NCBI RefSeq assembly: GCF_014641655.1
Contig: NZ_BMID01000001.1
Span: 1,912,427 to 1,976,426 of the forward strand
Direction of reading: 5' to 3'
Origin: Pseudoblastomonas marina
GTDB lineage: Bacteria; Pseudomonadota; Alphaproteobacteria; Sphingomonadales; Sphingomonadaceae
Length of the DNA: 64,000 bases
The notes below the pieces were generated by a model. That model searched no databases, was not told the origin of the DNA, and saw only the letters and a program-made list of their open reading frames with translations. Shown here in pieces: positions 9,801 to 18,882 of this stretch; the first letter of the stretch is position 1, and each line of letters opens with the position of its first letter. The position numbers and the translations under genes were made by a program.

Positions 9801-10334
9801 CGACGGGTTGGTCGGCGCGCCTTCGACACCGGCCGGCGCGAGGCGGCGACCGTTGATCAGGAGCAGCGTACGGTCGGCACCGAGGCCGCGCAGGTTGAGC
9901 GTCTGCGAACCCGGGCCGTTGTTGAGCACGAAGCCCTGGAAGGTGGCGTCGATCTGCGTACCGGCAGCCGATTCCGACTGCTGGAGGATCGAGGCGGCGT
10001 CGAACTGGCCGGTGTCCTGCAGCGTTTCGGTGTCGAGCACCTGCAGCGGCGAGATCGAGCTGTAGGTGTCTTCGCGCTCGATGCGCGAACCGGTGATCAC
10101 GACGTTGGTCGTCTGCGTGGAGCCGTCGGCCTCGGGCGCGATGTCGCTGACTTCGCAATTCGGATCGTTGACGCTGACGCCGGTCGGATTGCCCGCGTCG
10201 TCATATTCGCAGACGGCTTCACCGTCGTCGCCGGTATCCTGCGCGGACACGGCCGTCGGCAGAGCGGCAAAGATTGCCAGGGACGAGGCCGAGCAGGCCA
10301 GCCCCAGAAACGATTTCGAGGTAAAATTGCGCAT
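6885..10334 (-). CDS. TonB-dependent outer-membrane receptor
   Basis: Large outer-membrane gated channel of 1149 residues that imports a substrate using TonB energy; the substrate is unknown. Residues 1-31 are a signal peptide ending VSA. An acidic stretch with two Cys (42 and 60) precedes the plug domain, which opens near residue 77 with TNVVITGSRIERED and contains NLRGLGADRTLLLINGRR. The rest is a long beta-barrel with many Asp/Asn/Gly-rich loops, ending with the outer-membrane Phe signature GSISFEF. ATG at 10334 is supported by GGAGAAATC. It is transcribed alone, with a CRP-type site upstream and its own terminator. Confidence 0.92.
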   Translation of the reverse strand: MRNFTSKSFLGLACSASSLAIFAALPTAVSAQDTGDDGEAVCEYDDAGNPTGVSVNDPNCEVSDIAPEADGSTQTTNVVITGSRIEREDTYSSISPLQVLDTETLQDTGQFDAASILQQSESAAGTQIDATFQGFVLNNGPGSQTLNLRGLGADRTLLLINGRRLAPAGVEGAPTNPSINLLPSSLIARYDLLLDGASSVYGSDAVAGVGNIVLRKDIDGLELFASGDLNEQGGGDDYQISAAFGKFGDNWNFGIGAEYSRRDEIRIGDRDFLAGCNTHYEITDTGEIRTVGISDNANTLADSGGTIGEIPNACTIDAAAKRIIPNSPLFFSSIYYDETVFASTGQAGNTGIPFFSDAFDAFGDPVDRNGDGLLDVNFADVTRNGNDLRPSFISPQDLYNVMAYGEYSFGGDWNITPFFEANYSRAEVFARGTVPQLFPYVPANNPFNPCNIAAGGVDCGDANNRFDGLYTFAGGAFARPTGRSYVVRPVVSVDGDRNTVETVQEQYRGVFGVKGDLPFIDFGPGNDWTFEVSGVYSRSDGSANRRGIRNDRLAFALGIDPSVSSTGSSNPTTLAGGPCDAAGIRNPGAIADDVVAGCVPVNLFAASLYQNVIGDFATQAERDYLFDERTFDTRYEQTVISAYVQGSVFELPGGTAKMVLGGEYRDDTLTSIPGDIARDGTFFGFFADQGAQGSKDIWEAFGELDLPLVTGETLAEDVRLNISGRLTEDQYYGTNGTYSIKLGWRPFQPLLLKLSYGTSFRSPNLRELFLAGQSGFGGIFDPCAVPPAAYAPLNGGYQAAQDTRDTNVLDNCRREGRDPTTVGTDGSNTVQTPSVEITSGGSLELDPETSDSFTTGFAFAEAFGPVDFSFNFNYYNISVKGAIAEPTGQFIVNQCFTRDDGVRSSFCDFIDYQPDARRLISDVFAGFVNINEELVEGIDLNANVSTDVAAFGKDVRLGLNVRANHLIARDTTFLDDQGNPTIDEDAGEFGFPSWTGRANFTAAVDNVTFTWSTRYIGPTEQQASGIDPLSDAFGRGPDGQPTGFIGNTCLGNGSGSNSGPNGEFVPDGIVPGDGVFCRDIGFADDYFVSSASIRVDFDRFNIRLGVSNIFDQAPPLIDTNEVFGISNTPIGNGYDLDGREFFGSISFEF

Positions 10335-10491
10335 GATTTCTCCAGTCGCGACAAATTCAATGACTGGATTTCCCACCCCCCGGCCCACGATCGATCCCTT
10401 GGAATCGAACCACCCTGCCAGGAAACTTATCGAAAGTTAGGAAACCCCCAGTCCCTTTGGTAACGTGGTTTCTGCATGACCGTTCATCTCG

Positions 10492-10497
10492 TGTCAA
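10492..10497 (-). promoter_or_regulatory. Candidate -35 element for the TonB-dependent receptor gene
   Basis: Read on the minus strand this hexamer is TTGACA, 158 bases before the receptor ATG and 26 bases downstream of the CRP-type palindrome. No good -10 hexamer is seen at 16-18 bases spacing, so the assignment is tentative. Confidence 0.25.
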
Positions 10498-10522
10498 AGG
10501 AGTGAAACACTTTTCGAGGGGC

Positions 10523-10538
10523 TGTGACGAGAATCACA
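10523..10538. promoter_or_regulatory. Perfect CRP/FNR-type operator palindrome
   Basis: The sequence TGTGA-CGAGAA-TCACA is an exact match to the CRP consensus TGTGA-N6-TCACA. It lies in the 287-base intergenic region between clpB and the receptor gene, centred about 196 bases before the receptor start and about 35 bases upstream of a TTGACA hexamer on the same strand. This is a usual position for an activator. A CRP-like regulator is not encoded in this window. Confidence 0.6.
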
Positions 10539-10542
10539 CAGT

Positions 10543-10578
10543 TGTGGCGAACGCCCCGTTAACGAAGCGCTCGCCACA
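10543..10578 (-). terminator. Strong hairpin downstream of clpB
   Basis: Twelve-base arms (10543-10554 and 10567-10578) pair fully on the minus-strand transcript with one G-U wobble around a 12-base loop. It starts 44 bases beyond the clpB stop. No T-run follows, so it may be a Rho-type end or a 3'-stabilising structure rather than a classic terminator. Confidence 0.4.
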
Positions 10579-10621
10579 GATTTGTGCAAAATCTTGTAAC
10601 TAAATTACGCGAGCGCAAAAT

Positions 10622-13207
<2,586 letters not shown>

Positions 13208-13244
13208 CGCTGGTCTTGCCCCTTAGATCAGATGGTCCCGCGTG

Positions 13245-13272
13245 ATATAATGTTGCAATAACGCAACACAAG
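13245..13272 (-). promoter_or_regulatory. Candidate heat-shock type promoter for clpB
   Basis: On the minus strand CTTG (13272-13269) and CATTATAT (13252-13245) lie upstream of clpB, loosely resembling a sigma-32 promoter, though the spacing is only approximate. A small inverted repeat GTTGC/GCAAC overlaps it. The call leans on the usual heat-shock control of clpB. Confidence 0.25.
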
Positions 13273-13384
13273 TCCGAACCCCTTTTCACGCGCGGGTGTA
13301 TTACCCGCATAGGTAGGCCATGCGGCGCGCACCGCAAGGGCTTTGCACCGCATGGTCCAACAGGTTTCGGCCGGGTCAGGCGCG

Positions 13385-14953
13385 TTACCCGGGGCGCCAG
13401 CTTCGTGCCAGCTCGTCGAGCAGCATCACGCCCCAGCCCCGCGCGCCGGCCGGCACGAGCGGATCGGAGCCGCTGCCGCGATCCACCGCCGCCATGTCGA
13501 TGTGGATCCAGGGCAGGTCCTCGGGCACGAAATATTCGATGAAATGCGCCCCCGCGCTGGCACCGGGCGCGGGCGAGGCATCGGAATTCTTGATATCGGC
13601 GATGTCGGAAACGATCGCCTTGCGATACGCCTCGTTGAGCGGAAGCCGCCAGACCGGCTCGTCGACCAGCCTGCCCGCCGCGGTGGCGGCGTCGGCATGG
13701 GCATCATCACGCGCGAACAGGGCGGAATATTCCGCCCCCAGCGCGCCGACGGCGGAGCCCGTCAGCGTGGCGATATCGACCAGCGCGAAGGGCTCGTTCT
13801 CCTGCACGACGTATTCGATCGCATCGGCGAGTACGAGCCGTCCCTCGGCGTCGGTGCTGCGGATTTCGATCGTCTTGCCCGACAGCGTGCGGACCACGTC
13901 GCCCGGACGCTGGGCGTTGGCGCCCGGCATGTTCTCGGCCAGCGCCGCGACAGCAACGACGTGGACCGGCGCGCGCGACTTGGCGAGGCTCAGGATCGCG
14001 CCGGTTACCGCCGCCGCGCCCGACATGTCGCCCTTCATCTCCCACATACCGCTATTGGGCTTGAGCGAAATGCCGCCGGAATCGAAGGTGATCCCCTTCC
14101 CCGCCAGCGCGATCGGCGGTCCATCGGCACCGCGATAGGTCACCACCATCATCCGGCTGCCGCGCGAGCTGCCCTGCCCGACGCCCGCGATCGCGCCCAT
14201 CCCGAGGCGCCGGAAATCGGCCTCGTCGAGCACTTCGATCGTAACGTTGGGCGCCCCGGCGAGCGCAGCGCGCGCGCGATCGACGAAGCTCGCGGGATAG
14301 ATCACATTGGCCGGTTCGTTGACCAGGTCGCGCGCGAGCCGGACCCCTTCGGCGAGATGTGCCTGCCGCGATTCCCACTGCGCGCGCGCCTCTGCCGCCG
14401 CGCTACCGACCAAGGTGATCGGCTGGACCGGCGGCGCGCTCCGGTCGCTCTTGTAGCGATCGAACCGGTACTGCCCGAGGCTCGCGCCCAAGGCGGCCAT
14501 CGCCATGGCTTCACCGGAGGGAAGTCCGGCGATCGCGATGGCTGCATCCTCGCCCTGGAACTCGCGCGCGATCCGCGCCCCGACGACGCGCCAGTCGATC
14601 GGCTCGCCATCGGCATTCGCCGCCCCGAACAGCATGATCGGCCGCCCTCCGGCCGGTGCGGGCAAGACCAGGGTCTGGCCGTCCGCTCCGGTGAAGTCAG
14701 CAGCCGCGATCCGCGCGGCGGTATCAGCCGGCAGGCTTGCAGCGAGAGCAGGAAGGTCGGCACCGGTCATCACCACCGCGATCGCGGCATCGGCGGGCAT
14801 GGCTGTGGCGAAGGCGATCGGTCGTTCGGCGGAGTTGTCGACGGTCGCGGGCGCGACACCCGAACCGAGCACCGATTGCGCGCTGGCCGCGCCGGGCATT
14901 GCCGCTAGCGGAGCGATCGAAAGAGCGAGAATTGCAAGGCCGTTGCGTGTCAT
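13385..14953 (-). CDS. Secreted leucyl aminopeptidase family protein (M17)
   Basis: Metallopeptidase releasing N-terminal residues from peptides, here probably periplasmic because residues 1-25 form a signal peptide ending GAASA. The M17 catalytic domain has the metal-binding Lys and Asp in GKGITFDSGGISLKP, further ligands in MKGDMSGAAAV, and the signature STDAEGRLVLAD (usually NTDAEGRL; the first residue differs). Length 522 with signal is normal for the secreted branch. It faces the HerA-like gene in tandem on the minus strand, about 110 bases apart, with no evidence of a shared function. Confidence 0.9.
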   Translation of the reverse strand: MTRNGLAILALSIAPLAAMPGAASAQSVLGSGVAPATVDNSAERPIAFATAMPADAAIAVVMTGADLPALAASLPADTAARIAAADFTGADGQTLVLPAPAGGRPIMLFGAANADGEPIDWRVVGARIAREFQGEDAAIAIAGLPSGEAMAMAALGASLGQYRFDRYKSDRSAPPVQPITLVGSAAAEARAQWESRQAHLAEGVRLARDLVNEPANVIYPASFVDRARAALAGAPNVTIEVLDEADFRRLGMGAIAGVGQGSSRGSRMMVVTYRGADGPPIALAGKGITFDSGGISLKPNSGMWEMKGDMSGAAAVTGAILSLAKSRAPVHVVAVAALAENMPGANAQRPGDVVRTLSGKTIEIRSTDAEGRLVLADAIEYVVQENEPFALVDIATLTGSAVGALGAEYSALFARDDAHADAATAAGRLVDEPVWRLPLNEAYRKAIVSDIADIKNSDASPAPGASAGAHFIEYFVPEDLPWIHIDMAAVDRGSGSDPLVPAGARGWGVMLLDELARSWRPG

Positions 14954-15066
14954 GAAGAACCCTCCCCGGGATCGGTTGGCGAATTATCGCGCGGGGCTAT
15001 CGAAGGAGGGTGTCGCGGCGTCGAGCAAGCAATCGGCGATCCGCCGACCGGCATCGACCATCGGCA

Positions 15067-16518
15067 TCAATCGGTGGCGACGAGATCGAGCCCCGGGACC
15101 ATCACCGTGCGCCCGCCGCCGAATTCCTCGCGAACCACGATCAGGCCCTGCCGCTCCAGATGGCCGAGCAACCGGCGAATGCGCCCCGGCGAACTGGTGC
15201 CGTAGGCGTGCGCCAGCGCCTCCTCGTCGACCGCGACCTCGCCCGCGTGCGCGGCGCGCGCGATGACGAAGAACGGGGCGAGCAGGTCGTCGTCGACATT
15301 CGCCCCGAGCGCGAGGATCTGTGCGCGCACCGCGTCGTCGAGATCGTCGAGCCCGGCCCCCGCTTCGGCGAACTTGCGGCGAAAGCCGGGCATGTCGGGC
15401 ATCGGGCCGACCAGCCGCTCGCGCCGACAGCGCGAGATGAAGGACTGGTACTGCGCGCCGGTCGATTGCGCGACGACGTGATCGTCGCGTGCCAGTTCGG
15501 CGATTATCGCGTCGATGCGCGCGGCGACCTCGTTCGCTCCCGCGCTTTCACCGGCCTCGTCCGTCGGCGCCTCGTCGGCCCGGGACAGGCTCTCGACCAC
15601 GTCCTCGACCTTCGGCGCGGGCGGCGGCGGTGGCGGCGGCGGCGCGGGTTTCGCGACATCCTCGGCCAGCCCCTCGGTGAGCAGCGAGGCCATGTCCTCG
15701 GGCGCGGTGTCGGGCATCGCCATCAGCCCTTCGCTGCGCGCCTTGTTGCCGGTCTTCACCGGGCCGATCTTCACCGCCAGCGGACGTCGGGTGATCGCCG
15801 GACCGAGCGCGAGGAAATGGCCGCGTTCGAGTTCGCGGATACGTTCGGCCTGGCGCCGCTCCATCCCCAGCAGGTCGGCGGCGCGGACCATGTCGATATC
15901 GAGGAAGGTGCGCCCCATCAGGAAGTTCGAGGCCTCGGCGGCGACGTTCTTGGCGAGCTTGGCGAGCCGCTGCGTCGCGACGATCCCGGCCAGTCCACGC
16001 TTGCGCCCGCGGCACATCAGGTTGGTCATCGCCGAGAGCGTCATCCGGCGCGTGTCCTCGGCGATCTCGCCCGCGACCGAGGGGGCAAACATCTGCGCTT
16101 CGTCGACCACCACCAGCGCCGGGAACCAGTGTTCGCGCGGAGCATCGAACAGCGCGTTGAGGAATTGCGCGGCGCAGCGGATCTGTTGCTCGACCTCGAG
16201 CCCCTCGAGGTTCAGCACCACGCTCGCGCGGTGTTCACGGATGCGGCGCGCAAGCGCCTCGATCTCGGCCGCCGAATAGGCTGCGCCGTCGATCACGACG
16301 TGGCCGAACTCGTCGGCGAGCGAAGGGAAGTCTCCCTCGGGATCGACCACCACCTGTTGCACCATCGCGGCGCTTTCTTCGAGCAGGCGGCGCAGCAGGT
16401 GCGATTTCCCGCTGCCCGAATTGCCCTGCACGAGCAGGCGCGTCGCCAGCAGCTCCGCGATATCGAACTCGACCGGCTGCCCGGACGATTCGTGGCCGAT
16501 GGTAATGCGTTCCCTCAC
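15067..16518 (-). CDS. HerA/DUF87-type P-loop ATPase
   Basis: Predicted hexameric FtsK/HerA-like ATPase of about 483 residues, function not established. An N-terminal barrel-like strand (RITIGHESSGQPVEFD) leads to Walker A GNSGSGKS (32-39), Walker B LVVVDEAQMF (Asp139, Glu140) and a translocase-type core to about residue 275. A proline-rich linker with eight consecutive Pro follows, then a helical C-terminal region with a likely winged-helix segment. No nurA nuclease or other partner is adjacent. The GTG at 16518 is chosen because the family begins just before RITIG; a TTG at 16578 is possible. Confidence 0.8.
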   Translation of the reverse strand: MRERITIGHESSGQPVEFDIAELLATRLLVQGNSGSGKSHLLRRLLEESAAMVQQVVVDPEGDFPSLADEFGHVVIDGAAYSAAEIEALARRIREHRASVVLNLEGLEVEQQIRCAAQFLNALFDAPREHWFPALVVVDEAQMFAPSVAGEIAEDTRRMTLSAMTNLMCRGRKRGLAGIVATQRLAKLAKNVAAEASNFLMGRTFLDIDMVRAADLLGMERRQAERIRELERGHFLALGPAITRRPLAVKIGPVKTGNKARSEGLMAMPDTAPEDMASLLTEGLAEDVAKPAPPPPPPPPAPKVEDVVESLSRADEAPTDEAGESAGANEVAARIDAIIAELARDDHVVAQSTGAQYQSFISRCRRERLVGPMPDMPGFRRKFAEAGAGLDDLDDAVRAQILALGANVDDDLLAPFFVIARAAHAGEVAVDEEALAHAYGTSSPGRIRRLLGHLERQGLIVVREEFGGGRTVMVPGLDLVATD

Positions 16519-16637
16519 CGCCCCATGGCTAGCCAGCCGATCGGGATAAGCGAAGGGCGCGCACACGGTTTTGCCCAACGCGTTTGCAGTCCCCTCAAGC
16601 GCTCGCTACCCAACGCCACGAGGGAGATAGATTGCTT

Positions 16638-18803
16638 ATGAAGACCTGGTTGGGACGAATCGGCTTTGCCTCGTTGGGGCTGGCCCTCGCGGTGTTCGTC
16701 GGGCTCGCGGTGTGGGAACCGATCGCTGCCGAGGAAGGAACGGCACCGCCGCCCGCGACCTATTCCGCCGAGATCGTGCGCGACGAATTCGGGGTGCCGC
16801 ATATCTACGGCGAGCGCGACGTCGACGTCGCCTACGGCATCGCCTGGGCGCATAGCGAGGACGATTTCGCGACCCTGCAGGACGTCGCCGCGATGACCCG
16901 CGGGCGCTACGGCGCGATCGCCGGACAGGACGGCGCAGTGTTCGACTACGCCTTCCACCTGCTCGACGCGAAGGGCACGGTCGACCGCAACTACGACAGT
17001 CTCGCGCCCGATGTGCGCGCGTTGCTCGACGCCTACGCCACCGGGCTCAACGATTATGCCGAACAGCACCCCGGCGAACTCAAGCTGGGCGACCTGTTCC
17101 CGGTCGACGGTCGCGATATCGCCGCCGGCTTCGCGCTGCGCCAGCCGTTCTTCTTCGGACTCGCGAACAAGCTCGGCCGGCTGGTCGAAGGCGAGGAATA
17201 CCTGCCCGATCCGGGTCGCCCGATCGACACCGCACTGCCGCTGCCCGGCTCCGACGAAGGGCGCAATCTGGGCTCGAACGCCTTCGCCATCGCGCCGGAG
17301 AAATCGGGCGGCGAAACGCTGCTGGTCTCGAATTCTCACCAGCCGTGGCGCGGCGGGGTGGCGTGGTACGAACTCGTCGTCGAAAGCGGCGAAGGCTGGC
17401 ATTTCGCCGGCGCGACCTTCCCGGGCAGCCCCTATCCTTTCCTCGGCCACAACGAGAATCTGGGCTGGACCAACACGGTCAACATGCCCGACATGTACGA
17501 TATCTACGAACTGGTCGTGCGCGAGGGCGATAGCGGGCTCGAATACGAACTCGACGGCGATTGGCGTCCGCTCGGCACCAAGGACGTGACGCTGCCGGTC
17601 AAGGTCGGCCCGGTGGTGCTGCCGATCCAGCGCACGGTCTATCGTTCGGTCCACGGCCCCGTGGTCAAGAACGACGATGGCTATTTCGCGATCCGCTATG
17701 GCGGGATGGATTCGATCGACCAGCTCGACGCCTATTATCGCCTCAACAAGGCGGAGACCTTCGCCGAGTGGAAGGGCATCCTCTCGCGCCTCGATATCCC
17801 GTCAACCAATTTCCTCTACGCCGACGAGCAGGGCAATATCGCCTATTACTACAACGCCGCGATCCCCAGGCGCCCCGCCGAAGGCTCCACCGACTGGCGC
17901 GGCGTGCTGCCGGGGAACGACAGCGCGCTGATCACCGAAGGCTATTACGACTTCGCCGAACTGCCCCAATACGAGAACCCGGACTCGGGTTGGCTCTACA
18001 ACGCCAACAACAATCCTTTCTCCGCCGCGGGCAGCACCGACGACCTCTCGCCCGAGGCATTCCCCGCCGCGATGGGGATCGAGACCAAGAGCACCAACCG
18101 CGCGCGCCGTGCCGCGAAGCTGATGGAGGACGCCAACCGGATCGATCGCTCGGCCCTCGAGCGGATCAAGTACGACGTTGCGTGGGAGCGCGAGGGCTAT
18201 GTCGCGACCGCGCTCGACGCGATCGCCGCGCTCGATTTCGAACAGGAGCGCTACGCCGAGGCACAGGCGATCCTCGCCGGATGGGACTTCACCTCCGACG
18301 GCGTCGGTCGCGCCGATTCGCTCGCGCTGCTGATCCTGCGCCAATACATGGGCAAGGACTATAACGGCGAACCGCTGCCCGATCCGCGCGCGGAGCTGGT
18401 CAAGGCGGCCGATTTCCTGGTCGAGCACTACGGCCGGCTCGACCCGCCGATGGGCGAGGTGCTGCGGTTGCGGCAGGGCCCAGGCGAATTCGCGGTCGAC
18501 CTTCCGCTCGACGGTGGCAGCGATACGCTGCGGGCCTCGACGCTGTGGGATGTCGAGGATGACGGCCGCCTGTCGGTCAAGCACGGCGACAGCTTCCTGA
18601 TGTTCGTGACCTGGGAACGAGGCGCGCCGGTGCGATCCGAAAGCATCCAGCCTTTCGGCGCGGCCACCACGCGGCCCGGCGATCCCAATTTCACCAGCCA
18701 GGCGCCGCTATTCGTGCGCAAGGAGCTCAAGCCGGTGCGCTTCTGGCGGTCCGACGTGTTGGAAAATGCCGTTCGTCGAAAGACGGTGACGCATCCGCGC
18801 TAG
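16638..18803 (+). CDS. Penicillin acylase family protein (Ntn hydrolase)
   Basis: Periplasmic amidase precursor of 721 residues related to penicillin G acylase, aculeacin acylase and acyl-homoserine lactone acylases. A hydrophobic signal segment covers residues 8-30. The alpha chain contains EIVRDEFGVPHIYGERDVDVAYG; self-cleavage is expected before Ser213 in LGSNAFAIAP, which becomes the N-terminal nucleophile of the beta chain. The later FLYADEQGNIAYYYNAAIPRR region is typical of the family. ATG 16638 is chosen because it precedes the signal peptide and follows GAGGGAGA. Substrate is unknown; quorum quenching is one option among several. Confidence 0.88.
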   Translation: MKTWLGRIGFASLGLALAVFVGLAVWEPIAAEEGTAPPPATYSAEIVRDEFGVPHIYGERDVDVAYGIAWAHSEDDFATLQDVAAMTRGRYGAIAGQDGAVFDYAFHLLDAKGTVDRNYDSLAPDVRALLDAYATGLNDYAEQHPGELKLGDLFPVDGRDIAAGFALRQPFFFGLANKLGRLVEGEEYLPDPGRPIDTALPLPGSDEGRNLGSNAFAIAPEKSGGETLLVSNSHQPWRGGVAWYELVVESGEGWHFAGATFPGSPYPFLGHNENLGWTNTVNMPDMYDIYELVVREGDSGLEYELDGDWRPLGTKDVTLPVKVGPVVLPIQRTVYRSVHGPVVKNDDGYFAIRYGGMDSIDQLDAYYRLNKAETFAEWKGILSRLDIPSTNFLYADEQGNIAYYYNAAIPRRPAEGSTDWRGVLPGNDSALITEGYYDFAELPQYENPDSGWLYNANNNPFSAAGSTDDLSPEAFPAAMGIETKSTNRARRAAKLMEDANRIDRSALERIKYDVAWEREGYVATALDAIAALDFEQERYAEAQAILAGWDFTSDGVGRADSLALLILRQYMGKDYNGEPLPDPRAELVKAADFLVEHYGRLDPPMGEVLRLRQGPGEFAVDLPLDGGSDTLRASTLWDVEDDGRLSVKHGDSFLMFVTWERGAPVRSESIQPFGAATTRPGDPNFTSQAPLFVRKELKPVRFWRSDVLENAVRRKTVTHPR

Positions 18804-18882
18804 GGCCTTACGGTCCCGCGCGACGAGTCGTAATTCGCTGCAACTTCTGGCGGCGGGCAGACGCCGCAACGGGGAGAATACT

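Noticed and set aside
5499-10463. A plus-strand open frame of about 1654 codons opposite the TonB-dependent receptor and thiolase genes
   Set aside because: It is antisense to two clear genes, rich in Arg/Asp/Glu/Val from codon mirror effects, has no domain and no ribosome site. High-GC genes often leave such open antisense frames.
15067-16518. HerA-like ATPase as part of a phage defence island
   Set aside because: Neighbours are a peptidase and an acylase with no nuclease, SIR2, TIR or other effector; kept only as an orphan ATPase.
16638-18803. Quorum-quenching acylase with linked lux genes
   Set aside because: No LuxI/LuxR genes in the window; substrate cannot be assigned.
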